From the NCBI GenBank assembly GCA_002292815.1, contig DBBX01000030.1, forward strand, positions 1-64,000: DNA of 64,000 nt, written 5' to 3'. Position 1 is the first letter of the stretch. Each line of letters starts with the position of its first letter. Positions 9,602 to 18,380 of this stretch are shown in pieces. The stretch is from Thiotrichaceae bacterium UBA973. GTDB lineage: Bacteria > Pseudomonadota > Gammaproteobacteria > Eutrophobiales > Eutrophobiaceae. The notes below the pieces were generated by a model. The model was not told the DNA's origin. It saw only the letters and a list, made by a program, of their open reading frames with translations, and searched no databases. A program made the translations under genes and the position numbers.

Positions 9602-9767
9602 GGCTTTTCTCCTTTGAATCCGCTTCTATTAAAGGTTCATCCGTTTCTTCAAATGGAATTTGAGCTGCTTCATCAAACTCTTCCTTATTTCCCAGAAACA
9701 CCCATAAGACTATCCCTAAAAAAACAACCGCTACCAATACCGTCCACATAGAAAATAATAAGCTCAT
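9594..9767 (-). CDS. ccoQ: cbb3 oxidase small subunit CcoQ/FixQ
   Basis: A 57-residue protein starting MSLLFSMWTVLVAVVFLG: one membrane helix followed by an acidic tail (NKEEFDEAAQIPFEETDEP). Its size, topology and position between ccoO and ccoP identify it as CcoQ. It stabilises the CcoNO-CcoP interaction. Confidence 0.9.
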   Translation of the reverse strand: MSLLFSMWTVLVAVVFLGIVLWVFLGNKEEFDEAAQIPFEETDEPLIEADSKEKSHG

Positions 9768-9769
9768 AA

Positions 9770-10384
9770 TTAACGTCTCGTTTTAACAGATGTGCCTAAT
9801 ACCTGAAGATAAGCGATCACTGCATCCATTTGGCTCTTGCCTTCAAGTGCAGCAGGTGCTTTTTCTATTTCATCATCAGTATATGGCGCGCCTAAATTAC
9901 GCAGAACTTCCATCTTGGTTTTGATATCACTTGCATCAAGCATCGTCGTTTCAAACCACGGATAACCTGGCATAATCGACTCGGGCACAACGTCGCGTGG
10001 ATTAGTTAAATGCACTCGATGCCATTCATCACTGTATCGACCGCCGACACGATGCAAGTCTGGTCCAGTACGTTTTGAACCCCACTGAAAAGGACGGTCA
10101 TAAACAAATTCACCAGCCAAAGAATAATGCCCATAGCGTTCTACCTCGGCGCGGAACGGTCTTATCATCTGTGAGTGACATAGGTAACATCCTTCACTGA
10201 CATAGATGTCGCGGCCAGAGAGTTGTAACGCTGAGTAAGGTTTTAGTCCCTCTACTGGCTCAGTCGTTGACTGCATAAAGAACAAGGGAATAATTTGTAC
10301 TAAACCGCCGACACTAATCATCAAGATGATTAAGAACATCATTAGTCCAATGTTTTTTTCTATTTGTGTGTGCTGTAACGCCAT
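9770..10384 (-). CDS. ccoO: cbb3 oxidase monoheme subunit CcoO
   Basis: A 204-residue protein with an N-terminal anchor helix, heme c motif CYLCH and the family block SQMIRPFRAEVERYGHYS. It has typical CcoO length and lies 13 bp downstream of ccoN. Confidence 0.97.
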   Translation of the reverse strand: MALQHTQIEKNIGLMMFLIILMISVGGLVQIIPLFFMQSTTEPVEGLKPYSALQLSGRDIYVSEGCYLCHSQMIRPFRAEVERYGHYSLAGEFVYDRPFQWGSKRTGPDLHRVGGRYSDEWHRVHLTNPRDVVPESIMPGYPWFETTMLDASDIKTKMEVLRNLGAPYTDDEIEKAPAALEGKSQMDAVIAYLQVLGTSVKTRR

Positions 10385-10396
10385 CTTGTTATCTCC

Positions 10397-11818
10397 TTAA
10401 TGTGCGCCAACAGGCTCTGGAATTGGTGCCGTAACAGGCTCGCTTCCGGCAATTGTTTTCCAAATGTTATAGGCCATTACCAATGTTCCTGACAGGAATA
10501 AAACACCCCCAAGGAAACGTATGATGTAGAAAGGATGCATCGCTTCAACTGACTCAACGAAACTGTATGTTAAGGTGCCATCGTCATTAACCGCGCGCCA
10601 CATTAGCCCTTGCATGATACCGGCAACCCACATCGCAACGATGTAAAGTACGATACCAATGGTAGAGACCCAGAAATGGACTTCGATCAATTTGACACTG
10701 TAAATTGTGCGTCCATATAGCCGTGGAATCAGGTAATACATGCAACCGAGGCTAATAAATGCGACCCAACCAAGCGCACCGGAATGTACATGCCCAATGG
10801 TCCAGTCGGTGTAATGCGAGAGCGCATTAACCGTTTTAATTGCCATCATCGGCCCTTCAAATGTAGACATGCCGTAAAACGATAAAGATACAATTAACAT
10901 GCGTAGCACAGGATCGGTACGCAACTTATGCCAAGCTCCTGACAAGGTCATCATGCCGTTGATCATGCCGCCCCAGGATGGCGCTAAAAGAATGATCGAC
11001 ATCACCATACCCAGAGATTGTGCCCAATCAGGTAAAGCGGTGTAATGCAGATGGTGTGGCCCGGCCCAGATATAAGTAAAGGTCAGTGCCCAGAAATGGA
11101 CGATAGAAAGTCGATAAGAATAGACCGGACGACCCGCTAGTTTTGGCACAAAGTAATACATCATGCCAAGAAAACCTGATGTCAGAAAAAACCCAACAGC
11201 ATTATGGCCATACCACCATTGCACCATGGCATCCTGGACACCCGCGTACAATGAATAAGATTTAAGAAAACCAACCGGTACTGCCAGACTGTTAAAAATA
11301 TGCAAGACGGCAATCGTTAAGATGTAAGCCGCAAAAAACCAGTTTGCAACATAGATATGCTTTATTTTTCTTTTAATAATAGTGCCAAAGAATACGTAGG
11401 CATAGACGACCCAAACGACAGTAATCAGAATGTCGATAGGCCACTCAAGTTCTGCATATTCCTTTGAAGAAGTAATACCAAGTGGCAGTGTGATTGCGGC
11501 CAAGACAATAACAGTTTGCCACCCCCAAAAGGTGAAGGCCGCCAGCTTGTCACTGCATAAGCGAACATGACAGGTGCGTTGCACAATATAGTATGACGTT
11601 GAAAACAATGCCGAACCACCAAAGGCGAAGATAACCGCATTGGTATGCAATGGTCGTAACCGTCCAAAGGTCAAATAAGGGATATCAAAATTTAAGGCCG
11701 GCCACGCCAACTGTGCTGCAATGACCACACCGACTAACATCCCGACGATGCCCCATACGATTGTCATAATCGCAAATTGACGTACAACTTTATAATTGTA
11801 TGTACCACTATCTGTCAT
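10397..11818 (-). CDS. ccoN: cbb3 oxidase catalytic subunit CcoN
   Basis: A 473-residue C-family heme-copper subunit I with twelve membrane helices. The low-spin heme ligand lies in RLRPLHTNAVIF, CuB ligands in YGHNAVGF and AGPHHLHY, and heme ligands in IGHVHSGALG. The helix VII Tyr typical of C-family enzymes is present in the block VYSYRLSIVHFW. First gene of the minus-strand operon, preceded by an SD-like GGAGATG. The upstream 160 bp (11819-11978) is AT-rich and I see no TTGAT-N4-ATCAA box there, unlike in front of ccoI. Confidence 0.98.
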   Translation of the reverse strand: MTDSGTYNYKVVRQFAIMTIVWGIVGMLVGVVIAAQLAWPALNFDIPYLTFGRLRPLHTNAVIFAFGGSALFSTSYYIVQRTCHVRLCSDKLAAFTFWGWQTVIVLAAITLPLGITSSKEYAELEWPIDILITVVWVVYAYVFFGTIIKRKIKHIYVANWFFAAYILTIAVLHIFNSLAVPVGFLKSYSLYAGVQDAMVQWWYGHNAVGFFLTSGFLGMMYYFVPKLAGRPVYSYRLSIVHFWALTFTYIWAGPHHLHYTALPDWAQSLGMVMSIILLAPSWGGMINGMMTLSGAWHKLRTDPVLRMLIVSLSFYGMSTFEGPMMAIKTVNALSHYTDWTIGHVHSGALGWVAFISLGCMYYLIPRLYGRTIYSVKLIEVHFWVSTIGIVLYIVAMWVAGIMQGLMWRAVNDDGTLTYSFVESVEAMHPFYIIRFLGGVLFLSGTLVMAYNIWKTIAGSEPVTAPIPEPVGAH

Positions 11819-11978
11819 AGTGACATCTCCTAGAAACTAAATATTCGGTTACTTTCAATTAAAATATCTTAATTAACACTAAAAAATTATCACATAGAGT
11901 AACAGGGAATATTCCGTTTGTCGCAAAATGTAACTTCTTCATTCACTTTCGTATCAATCCGTAGTTAGTATATTTAAA

Positions 11979-12329
11979 TTATGAATTTTGTTGCAATATT
12001 GAACAATGATTAGGACAAAACGCTAACTCATTATTACTGACAATAGATTTTTCTAAAATTTGGTCGCACTCGGTCTTTTTTAGGCAGCCTTGGCAATTTC
12101 TAAGTTGGTTTTCAATACCCGCGAGGGGTTGTGAGTGGACTAATTCCTGTGGATCCAGATTATGCTTTCTCAACATATTACCAAACCGAGCAGCCTCAAT
12201 CTTGGCCAAAAAATCAACACGAAATGACTGGCCATATATAAAATTCTTTCTTATTGATAACAATAAGAAAGCTGCTGTCAAACATAGAGAGAGACTTGAA
12301 GCAAACAGCAATAAATTTGAATAGTTCAT
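11979..12329 (-). CDS. Membrane-anchored small cysteine-rich protein, DUF6455-like
   Basis: A 116-residue protein. One N-terminal helix (about residues 5-26) is followed by a helical region and a cysteine pattern CQGCLKKTEC plus a terminal FCPNHC. That arrangement resembles DUF6455 proteins, whose function is unknown. It is divergent from ccoI and shares the 118-bp intergenic region that holds a perfect FNR box, so both genes may respond to oxygen. Four closely spaced cysteines and a membrane anchor would suit metal binding or redox work beside copper/heme assembly genes; that is inference. Confidence 0.7.
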   Translation of the reverse strand: MNYSNLLLFASSLSLCLTAAFLLLSIRKNFIYGQSFRVDFLAKIEAARFGNMLRKHNLDPQELVHSQPLAGIENQLRNCQGCLKKTECDQILEKSIVSNNELAFCPNHCSILQQNS

Positions 12330-12397
12330 GCAGAATTCTTTTCTATTAGTATTTTTTATTATTGAAGGCGATTATCCAAGATTTAGAAATGTTTTTT

Positions 12398-12411
12398 TTG
12401 ATCCAGATCAA
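12398..12411. promoter_or_regulatory. FNR/ANR box, perfect TTGAT-N4-ATCAA
   Basis: TTGATCCAGATCAA is an exact match to the FNR consensus. Its centre is near 12404.5. A start of transcription about 41 bp downstream would fall near 12446, which fits translation of ccoI from the ATG at 12475. It could also act on the divergent gene at 12329. Confidence 0.85.
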
Positions 12412-12474
12412 GAAAATATTGCGTCGCAATAAAAAACTGCTTATCCGATGTTATTTTTCGTTAGAATGGGCACC

Positions 12475-14901
12475 ATGTCTGAAAACTGCTTCCATTGCGG
12501 CGAACCCATCCCGAATGATCTTGAATTAATTGTTGAAATTGATAGGCAAGCACGCGAAATGTGTTGTTATGGTTGTAAAGCTGTTGCGGAACAGATTCTT
12601 GAGTTTGGATTAACTGATTACTACCAGCACCGCACCAGCCTGCCGCAAAAGCCAGATGAATTTATCCCGAAAGACTTAAAAAAACTAGCCATCTTCGACA
12701 ACCCCCAAGTTCAAACCGAGTTTGTCAGCGTCAACGATGACTCAAGCAAGGAAGCAAAGTTAATCATCGAAGGGATTAGTTGCCCTGCCTGTGTTTGGCT
12801 CATCGAATCCCGGCTTTCATCGTTGGCGGGTATAAGTCACGTGAGCGTTAATTATTCCACACAACGTTCTCGAATCTGCTGGCAAGAATCTATCATTTCA
12901 TTGAGCGACATCCTGACTGCTATTACCAAGCTCGGTTATAGCGCACAACCGTATAATCATAAACAACGCGAATTGGTGTACGACAATGAACGTAAATCAC
13001 AACTAATTCGTCTCGGCATTGCCGGTCTATTTGGGATGCAGGTGATGATGATTGCTATTGCACTTTACTTTGGTGAGGCCTCTGGGATTGAGAAGCAATA
13101 TCGTATTTTCTTTCATTGGATCAGTTTAATTCTCACCCTGCCGGTATTGTTTTATTCGGGACGTCCCTTATTAACTGGTGCATATAGAGATATTAAAAAC
13201 AAACGGCCCGGTATGGACGTGCCCATAGCGCTTGGTCTTTCCATCGCCTTTTGTAGTAGCTTATGGTCAACCCTGCAAAACACGGGGCATGTCTATTATG
13301 ACTCTATCGTTATGTTCGTTTTCTTTATCCTTGGCGGCCGTTATTTTGAATTCATGAGTCGAAGAAAGTCGACTGCTTATCTCGATAAAGTATCCTCCAT
13401 ATTGCCTTTAACTGCAGTGCAAATTCATCTCAACGGAGATCAAGAGATTGTTGAATTAAATACGCTATCCGTTTCAGATCAGGTGTTGGTTAAGCCGGGT
13501 GAAGTTATCCCGGTTGATGGTGAGATCTACGAAGGCCGGTCATCGGTAAATGAATCTTTGATTACCGGTGAGAGTATGCCGGTTACTAAAACAGCAGGAA
13601 TGCATGTGATTGGCGGTAGTACTAATATTGAATCACCTTTATTTATCAAAATAAGCGAAGTTGGTGAACACACTGTCCTTTCCAATATATCTCGAATCAT
13701 CGATAAGGCGAGCAGCAATAAGCCGGCGACCGTGTTATTGGCAAATAAGATTGTATCGATCTTTATCGTCTGTTTACTCATCATTGCCAGCCTTGTAGCA
13801 CTCTATTGGTATCAAGTAGATCAAAGTCAATGGTTGGCAATCACCATTACTGTGCTTGTGGTCAGTTGTCCATGCGCCCTATCACTTGCAACACCCACTG
13901 CATTTTCATCTGCCGCAGCGACATTGATGCAATATGGTATAGCCTTGGTTAATAATGATGCGCTAGAAAAAATCGCCAAATCTGATTGCTTTGTTTTCGA
14001 CAAGACAGGAACACTGACGAAAGGTGAACTAGCGCTCATAGAGATAGAAATCACTGACGCTAACTTTAACAGAGACGATGTATTGCAAATCGCTACGGCG
14101 CTTGAGTCTGCCTCTGAACATCCGCTGTCTAAGGCCATCGGCAATGCATCAAAAAATATTGAAACAATCCGTGCAACCAATATAGAAAATTTTCCCGGTC
14201 AAGGCATCAGCGGTGACATCGAAGGCCGCTGGTTTATTGGAACAGAACAATTCATTAATGAACACTGTTCAGAAAAAGTTATACCTCAACAAGACACGCC
14301 CGATTCGTTAAGGAAAATAATTTTAGCTAATGACACATCAGTAATAGCAACCTTGTACTTCAATGATGAACTGCGTGAGAATAGCAAATCATTAATTCAC
14401 TATCTGCAACAACAAGGAAAGAAAATTATATTAATGAGTGGTGATCACCGCTCTATCGTAGACCTGGTCGCCGACAACCTTGATATTGATAAACATCATG
14501 CAGAATTGAAACCTGAAGATAAATTAAACAATATTGCTAAATTACAAGATCAAGGGTATCAAGTATGTATGATAGGCGATGGTATTAATGATGCGCCTGC
14601 TTTTGCACAAGCTGATGTGGCGATTGCCATGACTGATGCAAGCGATATCACAAAACTTAATGCTGATATTTTGCTATTAAATAACAAAATAGAGTCACTT
14701 AAAACAATGCTGAAGATTGTCACAAAAACAAATCGCACCATTCAGATGAATTTTACCTGGGCCCTTGCGTATAATATTATCGCATTACCTTTTGCGATTG
14801 CTGGTTTTATAACACCGTGGATGGCTGCGTTGGGCATGTCTTTAAGCTCATTGATTGTCGTGATCAATGCCAGCAAAATAACAACGGCTGATTATTCCTA
14901 G
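12475..14901 (+). CDS. ccoI: Copper-exporting P1B-type ATPase for cbb3 assembly, CcoI/FixI
   Basis: About 808 residues from the preferred ATG at 12475; the frame also has ATGs at 12448 and 12466. I prefer 12475 because the FNR box at 12398-12411 predicts transcription starting near 12446, and MSENCFHCG opens directly into the N-terminal cysteine-rich domain. That domain has CFHCGEP and CCYGCKAV. A heavy-metal-associated motif (GISCPACVW), the actuator loop (TGES), the CPC copper motif (VVSCPCALS), the phosphorylation site DKTGTLT and the hinge GDGINDAPA follow. CcoI supplies copper for the CuB centre of cbb3 oxidase from the cytoplasmic side. Confidence 0.95.
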   Translation: MSENCFHCGEPIPNDLELIVEIDRQAREMCCYGCKAVAEQILEFGLTDYYQHRTSLPQKPDEFIPKDLKKLAIFDNPQVQTEFVSVNDDSSKEAKLIIEGISCPACVWLIESRLSSLAGISHVSVNYSTQRSRICWQESIISLSDILTAITKLGYSAQPYNHKQRELVYDNERKSQLIRLGIAGLFGMQVMMIAIALYFGEASGIEKQYRIFFHWISLILTLPVLFYSGRPLLTGAYRDIKNKRPGMDVPIALGLSIAFCSSLWSTLQNTGHVYYDSIVMFVFFILGGRYFEFMSRRKSTAYLDKVSSILPLTAVQIHLNGDQEIVELNTLSVSDQVLVKPGEVIPVDGEIYEGRSSVNESLITGESMPVTKTAGMHVIGGSTNIESPLFIKISEVGEHTVLSNISRIIDKASSNKPATVLLANKIVSIFIVCLLIIASLVALYWYQVDQSQWLAITITVLVVSCPCALSLATPTAFSSAAATLMQYGIALVNNDALEKIAKSDCFVFDKTGTLTKGELALIEIEITDANFNRDDVLQIATALESASEHPLSKAIGNASKNIETIRATNIENFPGQGISGDIEGRWFIGTEQFINEHCSEKVIPQQDTPDSLRKIILANDTSVIATLYFNDELRENSKSLIHYLQQQGKKIILMSGDHRSIVDLVADNLDIDKHHAELKPEDKLNNIAKLQDQGYQVCMIGDGINDAPAFAQADVAIAMTDASDITKLNADILLLNNKIESLKTMLKIVTKTNRTIQMNFTWALAYNIIALPFAIAGFITPWMAALGMSLSSLIVVINASKITTADYS

Positions 14902-14913
14902 ACCACATTTGCT

Positions 14914-15084
14914 ATGGAAATAATATTCTTACTTATCATTGTATCCTTAGTGTTTGTAGCAATACTGGCCGGCGTATTATTTTGGGCGGTAAGGTCAGGG
15001 CAATTTGATGACCTGGAAGGACATGGGCATCAAATACTGATGGATGACGACGACGTTAAGACAAAAGAAGAAAACACACCTTAA
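14914..15084 (+). CDS. ccoS: cbb3 oxidase maturation protein CcoS
   Basis: A 56-residue protein: one N-terminal helix (MEIIFLLIIVSLVFVAILAG), then FWAVRSGQFDDLEGHGHQIL, the conserved CcoS block, and an acidic tail. It follows ccoI by 12 bp and is needed for cofactor insertion into cbb3 oxidase. Its stop overlaps the stop of the convergent gene by 4 bp. Confidence 0.92.
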   Translation: MEIIFLLIIVSLVFVAILAGVLFWAVRSGQFDDLEGHGHQILMDDDDVKTKEENTP

Positions 15085-15812
15085 TGATGTTGATGCGATG
15101 ACATACTTGAACCGCCATGATCATCGTGACTAGAAAAATAAACTGTAGATGCAGGCAAGCTGATGGCTATCAAAATCATTAGACTTGCTGTTACCCAGCG
15201 GAATTTAATATTTGTTTTTAGTCGGTTGAGATAATCTGAAAAATAACCGATGGTCAACATGCCTGGTAATGTGCCTATCCCAAAAAACATCATGGTTAGC
15301 ATGCCTTCATGCGCAGTTCCCGTGCTTAGGCTCAATAACATGGCTGAATAAACCAGTCCACATGGCAACCAACCCCACAGCATACCGAATAATAATGCGC
15401 GCCAGAGGGTGTTAATGGGATAGAGATGTTTACCTAATGGTTGAATTCTTTTCCACAACCTCATACCTACAGCTTCAGTTATTTTAGTGAGTGGAGAAAA
15501 GCCCAGAATATTTAAAGCCAAACCAATGAGCACCAGTGCGGCAATACTTTGCAAGATTAAATGCGCATTTATATTTTGTGATAAGCCAAGAAATTTCGCA
15601 CCTAATAAACCTGCGAATAGACCAGCTATGGAATAACTACTGATACGTCCTAGATTGTATGCAAGGCTACGCTTAAATACTTTGAGGCTTGATTTTTGTT
15701 CGCCTTCGGGTGAACCGAGCATTAATGTGGTTAAGATACCGCCACACATACCAACGCAATGTGCCGTACTCACCAATCCAAGATTGAAAGCGATAATGAA
15801 TGAAATAAGCAT
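15081..15812 (-). CDS. TauE/SafE-like membrane protein of cbb3 clusters, His-rich tail
   Basis: A 243-residue, six- to seven-helix membrane protein with STAHCVGMCGG near the N-terminus, a motif typical of the UreH/SafE-like proteins that accompany ccoI-ccoS in many proteobacteria. The C-terminus ends in SSHDDHGGSSMSSHQHH, which suggests metal binding. Together with its position between ccoS and fnr this points to copper or nickel handling for oxidase assembly rather than sulfite export; that is inference. Confidence 0.8.
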   Translation of the reverse strand: MLISFIIAFNLGLVSTAHCVGMCGGILTTLMLGSPEGEQKSSLKVFKRSLAYNLGRISSYSIAGLFAGLLGAKFLGLSQNINAHLILQSIAALVLIGLALNILGFSPLTKITEAVGMRLWKRIQPLGKHLYPINTLWRALLFGMLWGWLPCGLVYSAMLLSLSTGTAHEGMLTMMFFGIGTLPGMLTIGYFSDYLNRLKTNIKFRWVTASLMILIAISLPASTVYFSSHDDHGGSSMSSHQHH

Positions 15813-15841
15813 GACTTATCTGACTGATAAAGCTTAACTGT

Positions 15842-16609
15842 TTAAAGGCTGGACCTATTACTGTCTTTTGGTTCTTCAGAAAAGCCGTCACAAATTGCAT
15901 GGATAGCAGGCAGGTTTTCAAGTCTGATAGATTTTCGATTTATTGTTACCAGTCCATTACGTTGAAATTTTGAAAATAAACGACTGACAGTTTCTATCGT
16001 GAGGCCAAGATAATTGCCAATCTCCTGACGTGACATCGGCAGGTTATATTCTTTTGCAGAGTAACCCAGCTTTTTAAAACGTGATGAGAGACTAATCAAG
16101 AAGCTTGCAATTCGTTCTTCCGCACTGCGTTTGTTGATAGTCAATAACAATTGATTTTCATTGGATATTTCCCGACTCAGTAATCGGAACATTTGGTTTT
16201 GAAGATCAGGAATTTGCATACAAATATCATTAATATTGTCATAGGGAAGTGAGCAGAATGTTGTTGTCTCTAGTGCGACTGCCGAAGTGAGATGCTTATG
16301 ATGTTCTATCCCGTCAAAACCGATAATTTCACCCGGAAAATAGAAACCAATTATCTGTTCTTCGCCAGACTCATTGATAACGTATACCTTTACCGAGCCA
16401 GATCGAATAGCATAAAAAGACTCAAAGATATCATCCGTACGATAGAGATGTTTCCCTTTCTCTATCGGGTGTGAACCTTTGACAACAACTTCCAGTTTCT
16501 TAAGATCGGTCGCTTGCAGACCATGAGGCAAGCACAACTCATGTAAATTGCAGTTTGAACAAGTCGCCTTGATTTTAGAAAACTCGATAACCTGTCCTGA
16601 TTTATTCAT
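15842..16609 (-). CDS. fnr: Oxygen-sensing regulator FNR/ANR
   Basis: A 255-residue Crp/Fnr protein with Cys17, Cys20, Cys26 and Cys119. The spacing equals that of the [4Fe-4S] ligands of E. coli FNR (20, 23, 29 and 122, shifted by three throughout). The recognition helix carries ETVSR, the residues that read TTGAT-N4-ATCAA, so it should bind the boxes found in this window. It lies at the end of the cbb3 locus, 29 bp upstream of the TauE/SafE-like gene in the same direction. Confidence 0.95.
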   Translation of the reverse strand: MNKSGQVIEFSKIKATCSNCNLHELCLPHGLQATDLKKLEVVVKGSHPIEKGKHLYRTDDIFESFYAIRSGSVKVYVINESGEEQIIGFYFPGEIIGFDGIEHHKHLTSAVALETTTFCSLPYDNINDICMQIPDLQNQMFRLLSREISNENQLLLTINKRSAEERIASFLISLSSRFKKLGYSAKEYNLPMSRQEIGNYLGLTIETVSRLFSKFQRNGLVTINRKSIRLENLPAIHAICDGFSEEPKDSNRSSL

Positions 16610-16780
16610 TCTGCATTACCATCTAAAGTCGAGTAGGTTGTGATTATTAGACTCATTCTAAAAAACATAATTAATGATACAGACGATTATTGCAAGTTTA
16701 TTAGATATTTATAACCCTACTCGAAGTATTACAATAATTAATTGATAATGTGAAACTGTCCCATTATTCAGGAGAGCCCG

Positions 16781-17284
16781 ATGTCAAATAAAAAAAAGAA
16801 TGTGTTATTTCTTTGCACCGGAAATTCAGCACGTAGCATTATGGCTGAGGCTTTATTGGCACAGTTAGGGCACGAAAAATTTAATGCTTTTAGTGCTGGC
16901 AGCAAACCTAAAGGCGAAATACATCCCAAATCTATCGAGACACTTAATAAGAATAACCTCAATACAGCGGGATTTCGGAGCAAAAGCTGGGATGAATTCA
17001 CCCTACCTGATACCCCTGAAATTGATATCGTCATCACTGTCTGCTCAAACGCAGCAAATGAATCCTGTCCTGTTTTTCCTGGAAATCCACTTTCAACGCA
17101 CTGGGATCTGGATGACCCCGCTCGTGAATTTAATTCTGAAGAAGAACAAGATAGGGAATTTCTGAAGATCTTCAAAAAATTGCAGGAATTGATACAAAAA
17201 ATCACAAAATTAGATATTGAGAATAGTGAACGGGACGTACTTAATGAAGACTTAAATGAAATATCTACCGTCTGCCAAATTTAG
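16781..17284 (+). CDS. arsC: Arsenate reductase, LMW-phosphatase type ArsC
   Basis: A 167-residue protein with the P-loop CTGNSAR (Cys12 to Arg18), two further cysteines (Cys88, Cys96) that can form the thiol relay, and the general-acid loop HWDLDDPA. Thioredoxin-coupled ArsC reduces arsenate to arsenite. An SD (CAGGAGAG) precedes the ATG. No arsenite exporter is adjacent, so detoxification needs a partner elsewhere. It extends slightly beyond the usual 130-140 residues at the C-terminus. Confidence 0.85.
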   Translation: MSNKKKNVLFLCTGNSARSIMAEALLAQLGHEKFNAFSAGSKPKGEIHPKSIETLNKNNLNTAGFRSKSWDEFTLPDTPEIDIVITVCSNAANESCPVFPGNPLSTHWDLDDPAREFNSEEEQDREFLKIFKKLQELIQKITKLDIENSERDVLNEDLNEISTVCQI

Positions 17285-17393
17285 ATACCATCTACGTGGC
17301 AACTATGACATCACACATAAATCAAGATACGACAGAAATGCTATTTCATGCGAAAATCATAGTTACGTAATTAACAACAAAGGATTATGTAAT

Positions 17394-18380
17394 ATGACGC
17401 GTCCAATAAAGACTATTCTGTGGATGAGCATTTTTACGGTAGTGATCGCTGTTGGCGCTGTATTACTCTCAGACACGTTACATCATGCCTATTCATCCAA
17501 TGTAATTTTCAACTCTATTATTCTCGGTGTTTTAATCATTGCTATCGCCATAAATTTTCGACAAGTACTGCAACTCTACCCCGAGATTGAATGGATTGAG
17601 GCCTACCAAGGCAATGCGCTAGGCTTGAGCTCATCGAGACCGAAACTGTTGTCTTCTATGGCAAGGATGCTTGAAGGAAAAGAAGATATGGCCATGTCTA
17701 CGACCTCAATGCATACCATCCTCGATTCAATTCGTGGTCGTCTTGAAGACTCGAGAGACCTGTCGCGATACCTAATTGGCGTACTAGTATTTCTTGGTTT
17801 ACTCGGTACATTTTGGGGTTTGATGGCAACAGTCAGTGCCGTTGGTTCGCTTATCAGTGAAATGTCCGTTGAAGCAAATAATGGTGCTGCTATTTTCGAG
17901 AACTTGAAAACCAGTCTATCTGAGCCATTAGCAGGAATGGGCGTGGCCTTTTCATCATCACTTTTTGGTCTATCAGGATCACTGATTGTCGGTTTTCTCG
18001 ACCTACAAGCAGGTCACTCACAAAACCGTTTCGTAAACGAACTGGAAGAATGGCTCTCTAGTAGTACACGTATATCAAGTGGCATCATCGGTGATGAAGC
18101 TGGGGCGCTGGGTGCTCCCGCCTATGTACAGGCCTTATTGGAAAAAATGCAAAAAGCTGGAGCATCAGAAGATCAACAACGTGAGTTTCTTGGTAAACAA
18201 TTGCGTGAACAGAATGTTCTGCTCGACAAACTCAACCAAACACAAAATGAAATTGCTCGATTATTAAAAGCAACATCAGAACAGGCGCAAGATTCGTCGG
18301 CAAATGATGAACTGCGTTCTGAATTACGCTTACTTACCAAGACCATCGCCAATGCACTCTCTACTCGAGGAACTGCGTGA
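17394..18380 (+). CDS. MotA/TolQ/ExbB-like proton-channel protein
   Basis: The best start is the ATG at 17394 (MTRPIKTILWM), preceded by AAAGGA, giving 328 residues; the same frame extends further upstream without a good start. There are two N-terminal helices, a cytoplasmic segment, then the MotA/TolQ/ExbB core with helices containing LGLLGTFWGLMATVSAVG and GMGVAFSSSLFGLSGSL. A helical C-terminal tail follows. It overlaps the downstream MotB-like gene by 4 bp (GTGA). The pair resembles ion-driven stator units outside flagellar operons; the driven partner is unknown. Confidence 0.85.
   Translation: MTRPIKTILWMSIFTVVIAVGAVLLSDTLHHAYSSNVIFNSIILGVLIIAIAINFRQVLQLYPEIEWIEAYQGNALGLSSSRPKLLSSMARMLEGKEDMAMSTTSMHTILDSIRGRLEDSRDLSRYLIGVLVFLGLLGTFWGLMATVSAVGSLISEMSVEANNGAAIFENLKTSLSEPLAGMGVAFSSSLFGLSGSLIVGFLDLQAGHSQNRFVNELEEWLSSSTRISSGIIGDEAGALGAPAYVQALLEKMQKAGASEDQQREFLGKQLREQNVLLDKLNQTQNEIARLLKATSEQAQDSSANDELRSELRLLTKTIANALSTRGTA

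Noticed and set aside
11819..11978. FNR box before ccoN
   Set aside because: The AT-rich sequence has no TTGAT-N4-ATCAA match with fewer than several mismatches.
15081..15812. A sulfite exporter
   Set aside because: The family name suggests it, but the STAHCVGMCGG motif, His-rich tail and cbb3 location point to metal handling.
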